A DNA stretch of 64,000 nt from Neisseria lactamica (GCF_901482445.1 NZ_LR590477.1:186001-250000), one strand, 5' to 3'; shown: positions 35,071 through 43,892, counted from the stretch's first letter. Program-made: numbers and translations. The notes: generated by a model not told the origin, from the letters alone.

Positions 35071-36207
35071 ATGATTATACGCAAAGCCTTTAAGTTCGAA
35101 ATCATGCCAAACGGCGCACAAATCCGCAGAATGAAACAGTTTTGCGGCTGTTCCCGTTTTGTCTTTAATCAGGCGTTGGCTTGGCAGAATGAGCAATATG
35201 GGCAAGATAACAGTGTCAAGTTCAGTTATACGAAAATAGCCAATCTGCTTCCGCAATGGAAAAAAGAACTGCTTTGGCTCAAAGGCTGCCATTCCCAAGT
35301 ACTCCAACAGTCGTTAAAAGACCTTGAAAGTGCGTTCAAAAACTTCTTTCAAAAGCGTTCCGGCTTCCCGAAATTCAAGAAAAAAGGCTTGAAAGAGAAC
35401 TTTCGCTTTCCGCAAGGCTGCAAACTGGAACAACAAAATAACCGCCTGTATCTCCCGAAAATCGGCTGGATTCGCTATCGCAACAGCCGCGATGTCGTCG
35501 GCTAAATGAAGAACGTAACCGTCAGCCGAAAATGCGGTAAGTGGTATATTTCCGTTCAAACAGAATTTGAACAAAAAACACCGCAACCCAAAGGCGGAGA
35601 AATCGGTATCGATATGGGTATCGTTCGTTTTGCGACACTTTCAAGCGGCGAATGTTTTGAGCCGATTAACGCATTCAAGAACCTGAAAGGCAAACTGGCA
35701 AAACTACAACGCCGACTTAAAAACAAGGTTAAATTTAGCCAAAACTGGCAGAAATTAAAGGCGAAAATCGCCAAATTGCACCACAAAATCGCTCACTGCC
35801 GTAAAGACTTTCTGCACCAAACTTCAAGCAAAATCAGCAAAAACCACGCGGTTGTGTATGTTGAAGATTTACAGGTGTCGAATATGTCCAAATCAGCCAG
35901 AGGCATAGCGGAAGAACACGGCAAGAATGTGAAACAGAAATCAGGTTTGAACCGGTCGATACTAGATCAATCTTGGTTTGAGTTCAGACGGCAGTTGGCG
36001 TATAAATTGGCTTGGAACGGCGGACATCTGATTGCCGTACCGCCGCAAAATACAAGTAGAATCTGTCCTTGTTGCGGTTATACCGCAAAGGAAAACCGCC
36101 AAACGCAGGCTGATTTTGAATGCGTAGAATGCGGCTATACGGAAAATGCGGATGCGGTTGGGGCGATAAATATATTACGACGCGGTCAGGAAATCTTGGC
36201 GGCGTAA
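35071..36207 (+). pseudogene. tnpB: TnpB RNA-guided nuclease gene split by TAA-ATG
   Basis: The frame would encode about 378 residues but carries TAA at 35503-35505, directly followed by ATG at 35506 in the same frame. Copy 1 has GAAATT where this copy has TAAATG. The N-half holds the wedge and recognition region. The C-half alone holds all nuclease parts: GIDMGIVRFATLS (Asp), VVYVEDLQVSNM (Glu), the zinc finger CPCCGY and CVECGY, and ENADAVGAINIL (Asp). Restart at the ATG could yield two proteins, but a functional enzyme is unlikely. Confidence 0.85.
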
Positions 36208-36358
36208 TAAGCAGTCAAATCAGGGCAGGACATGTCCGCAGCGCGTGTGAAGTGAACAATGCGGTAAGGTTGTCAGCAGCACGAACCCGCCGAAGCGGTT
36301 TGGCAGAACACCGCCGACCGCAGTAGGAATCCCCGTCCTTTAGGGTGGGGAGGATGTC
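36130..36358 (+). ncRNA. Probable omega (reRNA) guide region of the TnpB element
   Basis: In this family the guide RNA scaffold covers the 3' end of tnpB and the right end of the element. Here 36208-36358 is non-coding and rich in short stems, and ends in the CCCCGTCCTTTAGGGTGGGG hairpin. The guide would be read from the flank after about 36358. Inferred from family layout only. Confidence 0.5.
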
Positions 36359-36370
36359 AAAACCGTTAAC

Positions 36371-36565
36371 TTAACAACTTCCCCACGAATCATATTCATC
36401 AGAATTTGTGATGGTTACTTTAATCATGTCGCCGACTTTGAAATCGATTCCGAAATGGACAATGATGGGGGTAATATCAAGTCCTATCCATCCTAATCGG
36501 CTGTTGACTCATCGATGCGCCGGAACTGTTCGCTTGCTTTGTCTGCGGAGTTGAGGATGATGTTA
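36371..36565 (-). pseudogene. Short minus-strand gene fragments
   Basis: Two short minus-strand frames follow one another. One reads INIILNSADKASEQFRRIDE and stops near 36496; the other reads LGWIGLDITPIIVHFGIDFK and stops at 36371. They look like tails of decayed genes; neither was recognised. Confidence 0.4.
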
Positions 36566-36626
36566 ATTGTAAGGAAACGGGCGTTTTCTTTTTTTCCTTT
36601 GAAATGTGCACGAAATAGGGCGGATG

Positions 36627-36656
36627 TTGTGGGAAGTTTCCGCTTTTGCGTATAAT
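36627..36656 (+). promoter_or_regulatory. grxD promoter
   Basis: TTGTGG (36627-36632), an 18-base spacer and TATAAT (36651-36656) lie 47 bp before the grxD start. Confidence 0.65.
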
Positions 36657-36703
36657 GCGCTCTACCTGACAAATTTTGTCGACTTTATCAAAAGGAATAA
36701 GCG

Positions 36704-37015
36704 ATGGCTTCCATCCACGACCAAATTAAAGAAGTAGTAACGACTCACCGCGTTGTATTGTTTATGAAAGGTACGAAGCAGTTTCCGCAATGCGGTTTTT
36801 CTTCACGTGCCGTACAAATCCTTAATGCGGCAGGCTGTACCGACTATGTAACCGTCAACGTATTGGAAAATCCCGAAGTACGTCAAGGTATTAAAGAATA
36901 CAGCGACTGGCCGACCATTCCCCAACTTTATGTGAACGGCGAATTTGTCGGCGGCTCGGACATTCTGGCGGAGATGTATGAGGCAGGCGAGCTGCAGGAT
37001 CTGCTCAAAGCCTGA
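36704..37015 (+). CDS. grxD: Monothiol glutaredoxin (Grx4/GrxD family)
   Basis: A 103-residue protein that carries and delivers [2Fe-2S] clusters with glutathione. The CGFS active site (QFPQCGFSSRAV) puts Cys30 as cluster ligand. WPTIPQLYVNGEFVGGSDIL is the glutathione-binding half. AAAGGAATAAGCG precedes the ATG. It marks the right border of the accessory island and ends at an inverted DUS. Confidence 0.96.
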   Translation: MASIHDQIKEVVTTHRVVLFMKGTKQFPQCGFSSRAVQILNAAGCTDYVTVNVLENPEVRQGIKEYSDWPTIPQLYVNGEFVGGSDILAEMYEAGELQDLLKA

Positions 37016-37026
37016 TTCGGCCGCTC

Positions 37027-37060
37027 ATGCCGTCTGAACGTGTTTCAGACGGCATTTTCT
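37027..37060 (+). terminator. Inverted DUS terminator after grxD
   Basis: ATGCCGTCTGAA at 37027-37038 pairs with TTCAGACGGCAT at 37044-37055, followed by TTTCTTTT. Confidence 0.8.
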
Positions 37061-37120
37061 TTTCCGGCAAATTAAAAAAAAGTATAATGACGCGTCTCAA
37101 AATCACACTGGAACACCGCG

Positions 37121-37747
37121 ATGAACGTTAACGTTATCAACCATCCGCTCGTCCGCCACAAATTAACCCTGATGAGGGAGGCAGATTGCAGCACCTACAA
37201 ATTCCGGACGCTTGCCACCGAGCTGGCGCGCCTGATGGCATACGAGGCAAGCCGTGATTTTGAAATCGAAAAATACCTTATCGACGGATGGTGCGGTCAG
37301 ATTGAAGGCGACCGCATCAAAGGCAAAACCCTGACCGTCGTTCCTATCCTGCGTGCCGGTTTGGGTATGCTTGACGGCGTACTCGACCTGATTCCGACTG
37401 CCAAAATCAGCGTGGTCGGACTGCAGCGCGACGAGGAAACATTGAAACCCGTTTCCTATTTTGAGAAATTTGTGGACAGTATGGACGAGCGTCCGGCTTT
37501 GATTATCGATCCTATGCTGGCGACGGGCGGTTCGATGGTGGCAACTATCGACCTGTTGAAAGAAAAAGGCTGCCGCAACATCAAAGCCTTAGTCTTGGTT
37601 GCCGCCCCTGAGGGTGTGAAGGCTGTTAATGACGCGCACCCTGACGTTACGATTTACACCGCCGCGCTCGACAGCCATTTGAACGAAAACGGCTATATTA
37701 TTCCCGGTCTGGGCGATGCGGGCGACAAGATTTTCGGCACGCGCTAA
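37121..37747 (+). CDS. upp: Uracil phosphoribosyltransferase
   Basis: A 208-residue salvage enzyme that joins uracil and PRPP to UMP. The PRPP loop IIDPMLATGGSMVATIDLL and the uracil-binding YIIPGLGDAGDKIFGTR C-terminus are clear, and NHPLVRHKLTLMREADCST is the conserved N-terminus. A TATAAT at 37083-37088 is the likely -10 box. A DUF2322 gene follows 22 bp later. Confidence 0.97.
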   Translation: MNVNVINHPLVRHKLTLMREADCSTYKFRTLATELARLMAYEASRDFEIEKYLIDGWCGQIEGDRIKGKTLTVVPILRAGLGMLDGVLDLIPTAKISVVGLQRDEETLKPVSYFEKFVDSMDERPALIIDPMLATGGSMVATIDLLKEKGCRNIKALVLVAAPEGVKAVNDAHPDVTIYTAALDSHLNENGYIIPGLGDAGDKIFGTR

Positions 37748-37769
37748 CTGACTGATTTTTGGAGCTGAT

Positions 37770-38087
37770 ATGAATTTTCAAGACTATCTCGCCACATTTC
37801 CTTCAATCGACCATCTGGGCGGTTTGGACGTTCGGGATGCCGACGGCAAAACGGTTCACCACATTCCCGCCGTACAGGGCAAGCTCGGTTCGCTCAAGCT
37901 GTATAATGCCTTGGCGGAACGTTTTGGCGGAAAATTGGACAAAAAAGCGGCAGAGCAGGGTTTGATATGGTTTGCCGAACACGTTGCCGACGCGCGCGCC
38001 CATCCCGGCAAGCATCCGAACATCGACCTGCTGGAAAAAGTCGTGCAAAGTGGCGAAACCTTGTTGCTGAAACCTGTCTCCGCCTGA
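37770..38087 (+). CDS. DUF2322 family protein
   Basis: 105 residues, soluble, starting MNFQDYLATFPSIDHLGGLD after GGAGCTG. VRDADGKTVHHIPAVQGKLG and GLIWFAEHVADARAHPGKHP fit DUF2322, a small proteobacterial family of unknown function. It is probably co-transcribed with upp and closes with an inverted DUS at 38103. Confidence 0.85.
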   Translation: MNFQDYLATFPSIDHLGGLDVRDADGKTVHHIPAVQGKLGSLKLYNALAERFGGKLDKKAAEQGLIWFAEHVADARAHPGKHPNIDLLEKVVQSGETLLLKPVSA

Positions 38088-38102
38088 TGCGGAATCAAGG
38101 CA

Positions 38103-38134
38103 ATGCCGTCTGAAAAGCGTTTTCAGACGGCATT
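38103..38134 (+). terminator. Inverted DUS terminator after the DUF2322 gene
   Basis: ATGCCGTCTGAAAA at 38103 pairs with TTTTCAGACGGCAT ending at 38133, a 14-bp stem. Confidence 0.75.
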
Positions 38135-38214
38135 GCCTTAAAGCGGAATGATGATTTCCGCACGCCGGCTGCACGGTTTGGTTTGTGAAAGATTAAATCC
38201 TTATAAGACATCGG

Positions 38215-38646
38215 GTGATTCCAATGAAAAGAACCTTGATTTTGATTTTTTCAGGAATGATTGGCACGGCAGGTATTGCACAAGCAGGTTCGGTATTTTC
38301 CTGTAAGACGGACAACAACAAATATATAGAAGTTCAAAAAATCAACCGCAATCTTTACGAATATTCGTTCGGCAGTGCGGCAAAAAAAGAAATTGCCATA
38401 CGCAACAGCAAATCCGACCTGTTGGGGCGTTCCGACAGGTGGCAAGGCATAGGTAGAGGACGCTGGTCAACGATGAAATTCCAAAACGGCGAATTTATGT
38501 ACACCGTATGGACAGACTTCGATTCCGTGACTCATACGGAAAGCAGCGGTGTCGTTGTGGAGCGTAGGGGCAAGGAAGTCGCACGGGTCGGCTGTACACC
38601 GAAAACCGCGCAGGCGAATTTCAACGATGCTGATTTTTCCTGGTAA
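38215..38646 (+). CDS. Periplasmic protein of unknown function
   Basis: 143 residues (ATG at 38224 gives 140). MKRTLILIFSGMIGTAGIAQA is a signal peptide with an AQA cleavage site. The mature part is small, basic and rich in beta-strand-like stretches, with two Cys (VFSCKTDN near the start, ARVGCTPK near the end) that could form a disulfide. Family not recognised. It ends 17 bp before hemD. Confidence 0.8.
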   Translation: MIPMKRTLILIFSGMIGTAGIAQAGSVFSCKTDNNKYIEVQKINRNLYEYSFGSAAKKEIAIRNSKSDLLGRSDRWQGIGRGRWSTMKFQNGEFMYTVWTDFDSVTHTESSGVVVERRGKEVARVGCTPKTAQANFNDADFSW

Positions 38647-38663
38647 TCGGGGCGGATAAGGCG

Positions 38664-39419
38664 ATGGAAACAGCGAAACCCATTATGCTGATTGTCCGTC
38701 CGTCCGCCAGGGCCGCAGAAGATGTCGAAACCTGCCTGAATGCCGGTTGGCGCGCGGAAGTATTGAGCCCGGTCGAAATCGAAGCAGATGCTGCCGGACT
38801 GGAACTTTTGTCCGAACAATATGCCCGCGCCGATGCGGTATTTTGGGTCAGTCCGACCGCAATCGAAACCGCCGTCCCGCACCTTGACCTTTCAGACGGC
38901 ATAAAGATACACATTGCCGTAGGGCAGGGCAGCCGCCGCGCATTGGAACGCTGTTTGGGCAGAACGGTCATCGCGCCGGATGACGGAAACGACAGCGAGG
39001 CGGTTTTGCGCCTGCCGGTTTGGGACGGCCTGCCGGAAGGCGCGCGCGTATTGTTTGTGCGCGGACACGGCGGGCGCGATTTCCTTATGGGGCGGCTTCG
39101 GGAAAAGGGTTTGCAAACCGAATTGGCCGAAGTGTATTTCAGACGGCATAAACCTTTGAACTTTCAAAATTTCCAAGCCGAAAATATTACTGCCGCCTAT
39201 ATTACGTCCGCAGAACTCGCGCGCTCGCTGTTTGCACAGCTTCCGCCGCAATTTTCCCGATTCTTCAAATCCTTGTTATACTTTACCCATCATCCGCGCA
39301 TTGCGGAGGCATTGAAGCGCGAAGGCGCGGAGGCGGTGGAAACCGTCCCTTCACTGGAAGCCGCGCTGTCCCATTTCCGTTTCAGACGGTATGACTTTCC
39401 CCAAACACCCAATCGATAA
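38664..39419 (+). CDS. hemD: Uroporphyrinogen-III synthase
   Basis: A 251-residue enzyme that cyclises hydroxymethylbilane with ring-D inversion. The family is weakly conserved; PIMLIVRPSARAAEDVETCL, then RVLFVRGHGGRDFLMGRLRE, YITSAELARSLFAQL and the C-terminal HPRIAEALKREGAEAVETVP fit HemD. The hemD-hemX-hemY order supports it. An overlapping DUS (TTCAGACGGCAT) lies inside the coding sequence at 38896. Confidence 0.9.
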   Translation: METAKPIMLIVRPSARAAEDVETCLNAGWRAEVLSPVEIEADAAGLELLSEQYARADAVFWVSPTAIETAVPHLDLSDGIKIHIAVGQGSRRALERCLGRTVIAPDDGNDSEAVLRLPVWDGLPEGARVLFVRGHGGRDFLMGRLREKGLQTELAEVYFRRHKPLNFQNFQAENITAAYITSAELARSLFAQLPPQFSRFFKSLLYFTHHPRIAEALKREGAEAVETVPSLEAALSHFRFRRYDFPQTPNR

Positions 39420-39430
39420 GGAGCAAAACG

Positions 39431-40792
39431 GTGGGCGAACCTGAAAACAAATCATCCGAACCCGTCAGCGGGGCGGCGGCGCAAAAAGAAATGCCGTCTG
39501 AAACCTCTTTACCGGACAAAAAGTCCGAATCCGAGGCGCAAACCGGCAATGTGCGTACGGGTTACGCGCAGGATGCCCGCCCATTCGTCGTCAAACAGGC
39601 CGGCGGCAACGCCCTGGCAATCTGCGCCCTGGTATTGGCGGCCTTGGGTTTGGGTGCGGGCGGATTTTTGTTCGTACAAGGGCAGAATGTCCTGAAAAAC
39701 CAAGAATTGGCGTTCAACCAGAAAATCGACAAAGCCGCCTTGGGCGAGTCGGAAAACGCCGCGCTGCTGAAAGACGGCATCAACCGCCAAGCGGCGATGC
39801 AGTCCGAACTCGACCGTTTGGGGGACAATGTCAAAACCAACGCCGAACAGATTTCGACGGCGCAAAAAGCCTACCGCGAACTGACCAAAGGACGCGCCGA
39901 CTGGCTGGCGGACGAAGCCGAGGCGATGCTCGATATGGCGGCGCAGCAGCTGGTGCTGACGGGCAACATACAGGCAGCCGTCGGCGTGTTGGAGCATATC
40001 GACAGCCGACTGTCCCGTTTCGATCAGGCGGAGCTGCTGCCGATCAAACAGGCGGTCGGCAGCGATTTGGCAGAATTGAAAAACCGCCCCTACGCCGATA
40101 TTTCCGGCACGGCATTGCGCCTCGACAGGCTGGAAGCCGCCGTATCCGGGCTGCCGCTGATCCTTGAAGGCGTATTGAAGCCCGGCGTGCAGGCAAAAAA
40201 CGAAGCGCCCGCCTCATCTTGGTGGCAGGACGCTTGGGGGAAATCCCTCGAAGCATTGAAAGGGCTGGTCGAAATCCGCCGCTTGAATAACAACGATGCG
40301 ATGCTGATTTCTCCCGAACAGGCATATTTTGTGCGTGAAAACCTGCGCCTGCGCCTTTTGGGTGCGCGAACCGCACTGATGCAGCGCAACAGCGAAATCT
40401 ATCAGGGCGATTTGAGCAGAGCCGAAGCCGCCGTCAGACAGTATTTCGATGCCAAATCGCCCGCCACGCAGTCGTGGCTGAAAGAATTGGCGGAATTGAA
40501 GGCGTTGGATGTCCGGGTGTCGGCAGACGACGGTTTGAAAGCCAGCCTGAACGCCGTCCGCGCCTACCTCGACGGCGCGCGTGCGGCAACGGCGGAAAAT
40601 CAGGGGGCTGTGCAGGATGCCTCCGAACCGGCAAATGGGAAAACAGTATCGGAACCGGCCGGCGCGCCCGATGCGAAGGCCATAGAAGCACCGTCCCTGC
40701 CTTCGGAAGGCAAGCCGGAGCAGCCGGCGAAGAAACAACACGCCCCGGAAAAAGCGGCGCGTTCGCCATCCGTTAAAGGGGAACGCGCATGA
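39431..40792 (+). CDS. hemX: HemX-like membrane protein of the haem operon
   Basis: 453 residues with a GTG start at 39431 after AAGGAG. The N-terminal 55 residues are charged and cytoplasmic; one membrane helix (AICALVLAALGLGAGGFLFV) follows, then a coiled-coil periplasmic domain (KNQELAFNQKIDKAALGESE and on) and a low-complexity Glu/Ala/Pro tail. HemX's proposed role in uroporphyrinogen handling is unproven. Its stop overlaps the hemY start by four bases. Confidence 0.88.
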   Translation: MGEPENKSSEPVSGAAAQKEMPSETSLPDKKSESEAQTGNVRTGYAQDARPFVVKQAGGNALAICALVLAALGLGAGGFLFVQGQNVLKNQELAFNQKIDKAALGESENAALLKDGINRQAAMQSELDRLGDNVKTNAEQISTAQKAYRELTKGRADWLADEAEAMLDMAAQQLVLTGNIQAAVGVLEHIDSRLSRFDQAELLPIKQAVGSDLAELKNRPYADISGTALRLDRLEAAVSGLPLILEGVLKPGVQAKNEAPASSWWQDAWGKSLEALKGLVEIRRLNNNDAMLISPEQAYFVRENLRLRLLGARTALMQRNSEIYQGDLSRAEAAVRQYFDAKSPATQSWLKELAELKALDVRVSADDGLKASLNAVRAYLDGARAATAENQGAVQDASEPANGKTVSEPAGAPDAKAIEAPSLPSEGKPEQPAKKQHAPEKAARSPSVKGERA

Positions 40793-42012
40793 AAACGGTA
40801 GTCTGGATTGTCGTACTGTTTGCCGCTGCCGTCGGGCTGGCATTGGCTTCGGGCATTTATACCGGCGATGTGTTCGTCGTCGTCGGACAGACTATGCTCA
40901 GAATCAACCTGCACGCCTTTGTGCTGGGGCTGCTGATTGCCGTTGCGGCTTGGTATTTCCTGTTCAAATTCATTATCGGCGTACTCAATATCCCCGAAAA
41001 GCTGCGGCGTTCCGGTTCGGCGCGGAAAGGACGCAAGGCCGCGCTTGCCTTGAACAAGGCGGGTTTGGCGTATTTTGAAGGGCGTTTTGAAAAGGCGGAA
41101 CTCGAAGCTTCGCGCGTGTTGGGCAACAAAGAGGCGGGCGACAACCGTACTTTGGCATTGATGCTGGGCGCACACGCCGCCGGACAGATGGAAAATACCG
41201 AATTGCGCGACCGCTACCTTGCCGAAATCGCCAAACTGCCGGAAAAACAGCAGCTTTCCCGCTACCTGCTGCTGGCGGAATCGGCGTTGAACCGGCGCGA
41301 TTACGAAGCGGCGGAGGCCAATCTGCACGCGGCAGCCAAAATGAATGCCGGCCTGACGCGTCTCGTGCGCCTGCAATTGCGCTACGCCTTCGACAGGGGC
41401 GATGTGCCGCAGGTGTTGGCAAAAACCGAAAAACTTTCCAAGGCGGGCGCGTTGGGCAAATCGGAAATGGAACGGTATCAAAATTGGGCCTACCGCCGGC
41501 TGTTGGCGGACGCTGCCGATGCCGCCGCTTTGAAAACCTGTCTGAAACGGATTCCCGACAGCCTCAAAAACGGAGAATTGAGCGTATCGGTTGCGGAAAA
41601 ATACCGGCGTTTGGGGCTGTATGCCGATGCGGTCAAATGGGTCAGGCAGCATTATCCGCAAAACCGCCTCCCCGGGCTTTTGGAGGCATTTGTCGGAAGT
41701 GTGCGCTTTTTGGACGAACGCGGTCAGCAGAAAGCCATTGATTTTGCCGATGCTTGGCTTCAGGATCAGCCCGACAATGCCCTGCTTTTGATGTATCTCG
41801 GACAGCTTGCCTACGGCCGCAAACTTTGGGGCAAGGCAAAAGGCTACCTTGAAGCGAGCATTGCACTGAAGCCGAGTATTCCGGCGCGTCTGGTGTTGGC
41901 GAAAGTCTTTGACGAAACCGGAGAAACGCAGAAGGCGGAGGCGCAGCGCAACTTGGTTTTGGAAGCCGTCTCCGATGACGAACGCCACACAGCGTTAGAG
42001 CAGCATAGCTGA
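40789..42012 (+). CDS. hemY: HemY-like membrane protein with TPR repeats
   Basis: 407 residues. Two N-terminal membrane helices (VVWIVVLFAAAVGLALASGI; FVLGLLIAVAAWYFLFKFII) are followed by a helical TPR-type domain (KAALALNKAGLAYFEGRFEK, then ALLLMYLGQLAYGRKLWGKA). This is the proteobacterial HemY of the hemCDXY cluster, not the Bacillus protoporphyrinogen oxidase of the same name. Confidence 0.9.
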   Translation: MKTVVWIVVLFAAAVGLALASGIYTGDVFVVVGQTMLRINLHAFVLGLLIAVAAWYFLFKFIIGVLNIPEKLRRSGSARKGRKAALALNKAGLAYFEGRFEKAELEASRVLGNKEAGDNRTLALMLGAHAAGQMENTELRDRYLAEIAKLPEKQQLSRYLLLAESALNRRDYEAAEANLHAAAKMNAGLTRLVRLQLRYAFDRGDVPQVLAKTEKLSKAGALGKSEMERYQNWAYRRLLADAADAAALKTCLKRIPDSLKNGELSVSVAEKYRRLGLYADAVKWVRQHYPQNRLPGLLEAFVGSVRFLDERGQQKAIDFADAWLQDQPDNALLLMYLGQLAYGRKLWGKAKGYLEASIALKPSIPARLVLAKVFDETGETQKAEAQRNLVLEAVSDDERHTALEQHS

Positions 42013-42044
42013 TTTTGGGAAATATCTTTATCTGGGAGAATTTG

Positions 42045-42485
42045 ATGGGACCTTCAGATTCCTTTAAGGAAAAGAAAGAAATATTTGAAATTGGAACGCC
42101 TGCTTATCGACAAAAGTTAATTGATGTTTGGAAAAAGAGCATTAATGGAAACGAAAAATCTTGGGTGCTCTTTGAAAATGGGACTTGCGTCATTTTACTT
42201 GAACCGGAAAAAGATCTGGAGAAACAAGCTAAAGAGATATTAAGCAAATGGGGCAAGGTTCAAATAGGAACACCATCTGCAGATTTTGGCATTATCACTT
42301 TAGATAGTGGCGATGGATATGCCGTTTCATGCCATCATCCTGAAATTTTTACGCTAATCCTAAAAGAAGAAGGATTGGATGAAGATTTCAAAATCGGTAT
42401 CGAAGGGCGCTCTCATCGCGATTGTGATGCTGAAGAACCCAAAGTTATCCATATCGAAGATAAACGCACTATTGAAACCCCATGA
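42045..42485 (+). CDS. Unknown small acidic protein inserted between hemY and hemE
   Basis: 146 residues from the ATG at 42045, after GGGAGA (a TTG at 42015 is a weaker choice). Soluble and acidic, with no signal peptide. The first half (RQKLIDVWKKSINGNEKSWV, then LFENGTCVILLEP) and the tail (GIEGRSHRDCDAEEPKVIHI) match no family I can name. Codon use is AT-richer than hemY and hemE, and it splits the haem cluster. The general style resembles small immunity proteins, but that is a guess. Confidence 0.7.
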   Translation: MGPSDSFKEKKEIFEIGTPAYRQKLIDVWKKSINGNEKSWVLFENGTCVILLEPEKDLEKQAKEILSKWGKVQIGTPSADFGIITLDSGDGYAVSCHHPEIFTLILKEEGLDEDFKIGIEGRSHRDCDAEEPKVIHIEDKRTIETP

Positions 42486-42544
42486 AAACCTGCTGCCGTT
42501 TAATCATCTACTGATGATTACCTAGGCAAATGTGCCCGTCCCTC

Positions 42545-42601
42545 CCTTTTCAGACGACCTTTCATTGCGGAAACCGCCGCAAAGGTTGTCTGAAAACCGT
42601 T
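42545..42601. repeat. Inverted N. mucosa-type DUS hairpin
   Basis: TTTTCAGACGACCTTT (complement of AAAGGTCGTCTGAAAA, containing AGGTCGTCTGAA) at about 42547-42562 pairs with CAAAGGTTGTCTGAAAA ending at 42598. The stem also includes GCGG and CCGC. The dialect is that of N. mucosa-type species. It could terminate the preceding gene. Confidence 0.65.
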
Positions 42602-42638
42602 TTCCTTCCCCGTTTTACAAACAAACCGAAAGCCCCAC

Positions 42639-43703
42639 ATGACCTCTTTGAAAAACGACACTTTCCTCCGCGCCCTGCTCAAACAGCCCGTCGAATACAC
42701 GCCGATTTGGATGATGCGCCAGGCGGGGCGTTATCTGCCCGAATATAAAGCCACACGCGCGAAAGCGGGCAGCTTTCTTGATTTGTGCAAAAACACCGAA
42801 TTGGCGACCGAAGTCACCATCCAGCCTTTGGAACGCTTCGATTTGGACGCGGCGATTTTGTTCTCCGACATCCTGACCGTCCCCGACGCAATGGGCTTGG
42901 GGCTGTATTTTGCCGAAGGCGAGGGCCCGAAATTCGAACGCGCCTTGCAACACGAAGCCGACATCGCCAAGCTGCACGTTCCCGATATGGGAAAACTGCA
43001 ATACGTTTTCGACGCGGTAACTTCCATCCGCAAAGCATTGGACGGTCGCGTACCGCTTATCGGCTTCTCCGGCAGCCCGTTCACGCTCGCCTGCTACATG
43101 GTCGAAGGCGGCGGCAGCAAAGAATTTCGCACCATCAAAACCATGATGTACTCGCGCCCCGATTTGCTGCACAAAATCCTCGATACCAACGTCCAAGCCG
43201 TTACCGCCTACCTCAACGCCCAAATCGACGCGGGCGCGCAGGCGGTGCAGATTTTCGACACTTGGGGCGGCGTGTTGAGCGACGCGGCGTTTAAAGAATT
43301 CAGCCTCAAATACATCCGCCAAATCGTTGCCGGATTGAAACGCGAAAGTGAAGGCAGACGCGTTCCCGTGATTGTGTTTGCCAAAGGCGGCGGGCTGTGG
43401 CTGGAAAGCATGGCAGAAATCGGTGCGGACGCATTGGGCTTGGACTGGACGTGCAACATTGGCGAAGCACGCCGCCGCGTCGGCAAGCAAGTCGCCCTGC
43501 AAGGCAACTTCGACCCATTCGCCCTCTTCGGTACGCCCGAATCCATCCGCACCGAAGCCGCACGCATCCTGGCCGACTACGGACACGGCAGCGGTCATGT
43601 CTTCAACCTCGGACACGGCATCAACCAACACGCCGACCCAAAACACGCCAAAATCTTAGTCGACACCGTACACGAACTGTCGCGGCAGTATCACGGCGGG
43701 TAA
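42639..43703 (+). CDS. hemE: Uroporphyrinogen decarboxylase
   Basis: A 354-residue enzyme that removes four carboxyl groups from uroporphyrinogen III. The signature PIWMMRQAGRYLPEYKATRA lies near residues 21-40; ILFSDILTVPDAMGLGL contains the catalytic Asp, and GFSGSPFTLACYMVEGGGSK and HVFNLGHGINQHADPKHAK follow. Complete and of usual length. Confidence 0.98.
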   Translation: MTSLKNDTFLRALLKQPVEYTPIWMMRQAGRYLPEYKATRAKAGSFLDLCKNTELATEVTIQPLERFDLDAAILFSDILTVPDAMGLGLYFAEGEGPKFERALQHEADIAKLHVPDMGKLQYVFDAVTSIRKALDGRVPLIGFSGSPFTLACYMVEGGGSKEFRTIKTMMYSRPDLLHKILDTNVQAVTAYLNAQIDAGAQAVQIFDTWGGVLSDAAFKEFSLKYIRQIVAGLKRESEGRRVPVIVFAKGGGLWLESMAEIGADALGLDWTCNIGEARRRVGKQVALQGNFDPFALFGTPESIRTEAARILADYGHGSGHVFNLGHGINQHADPKHAKILVDTVHELSRQYHGG

Positions 43704-43724
43704 GCCGGCAGGAAACTGCCTGAT

Positions 43725-43865
43725 ATGCCGTCTGAAAGCCGAGGGATGGCAGGTTAGGGTAAAAATAAGGCAATGCGGCAATATCCGCCGTGTACGGATA
43801 GTACATGACGGCGGAGGCGTTGTCGCATTGGCGTAATTTCAACCGTCCTTATTTTCAGACGGCAT
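43725..43865. repeat. 141-bp nested palindrome between hemE and radA
   Basis: Successive arms pair concentrically: DUS at 43725-43736 with 43854-43865; AAAATAAGG at 43762-43770 with CCTTATTTT at 43847-43855; CAATGCG 43771-43777 with CGCATTG 43824-43830; TCCGCCG 43784-43790 with CGGCGGA 43809-43815; TGTAC 43791-43795 with GTACA 43801-43805. It could fold into one long hairpin. Confidence 0.7.
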
Positions 43866-43892
43866 TTTTGTTTTCAGATGCAGGGAAAACCG

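Larger units (their letters stand above)
34988..36358 (+). mobile_element. TnpB-only IS200/IS605-type element, copy 2
   Basis: Left-end hairpin CTCCGTCCTTCAGGGCGGAG at 35009-35028 and right-end hairpin CCCCGTCCTTTAGGGTGGGG at 36328-36347 bracket a tnpB gene. No Y1 transposase (tnpA) is present. Same orientation as copy 1 at 8436. Confidence 0.8.

Noticed and set aside
40600..41988. Long minus-strand frame opposite hemX and hemY
   Set aside because: Antisense shadow of GC-biased codons; the plus strand encodes clear membrane and TPR proteins.
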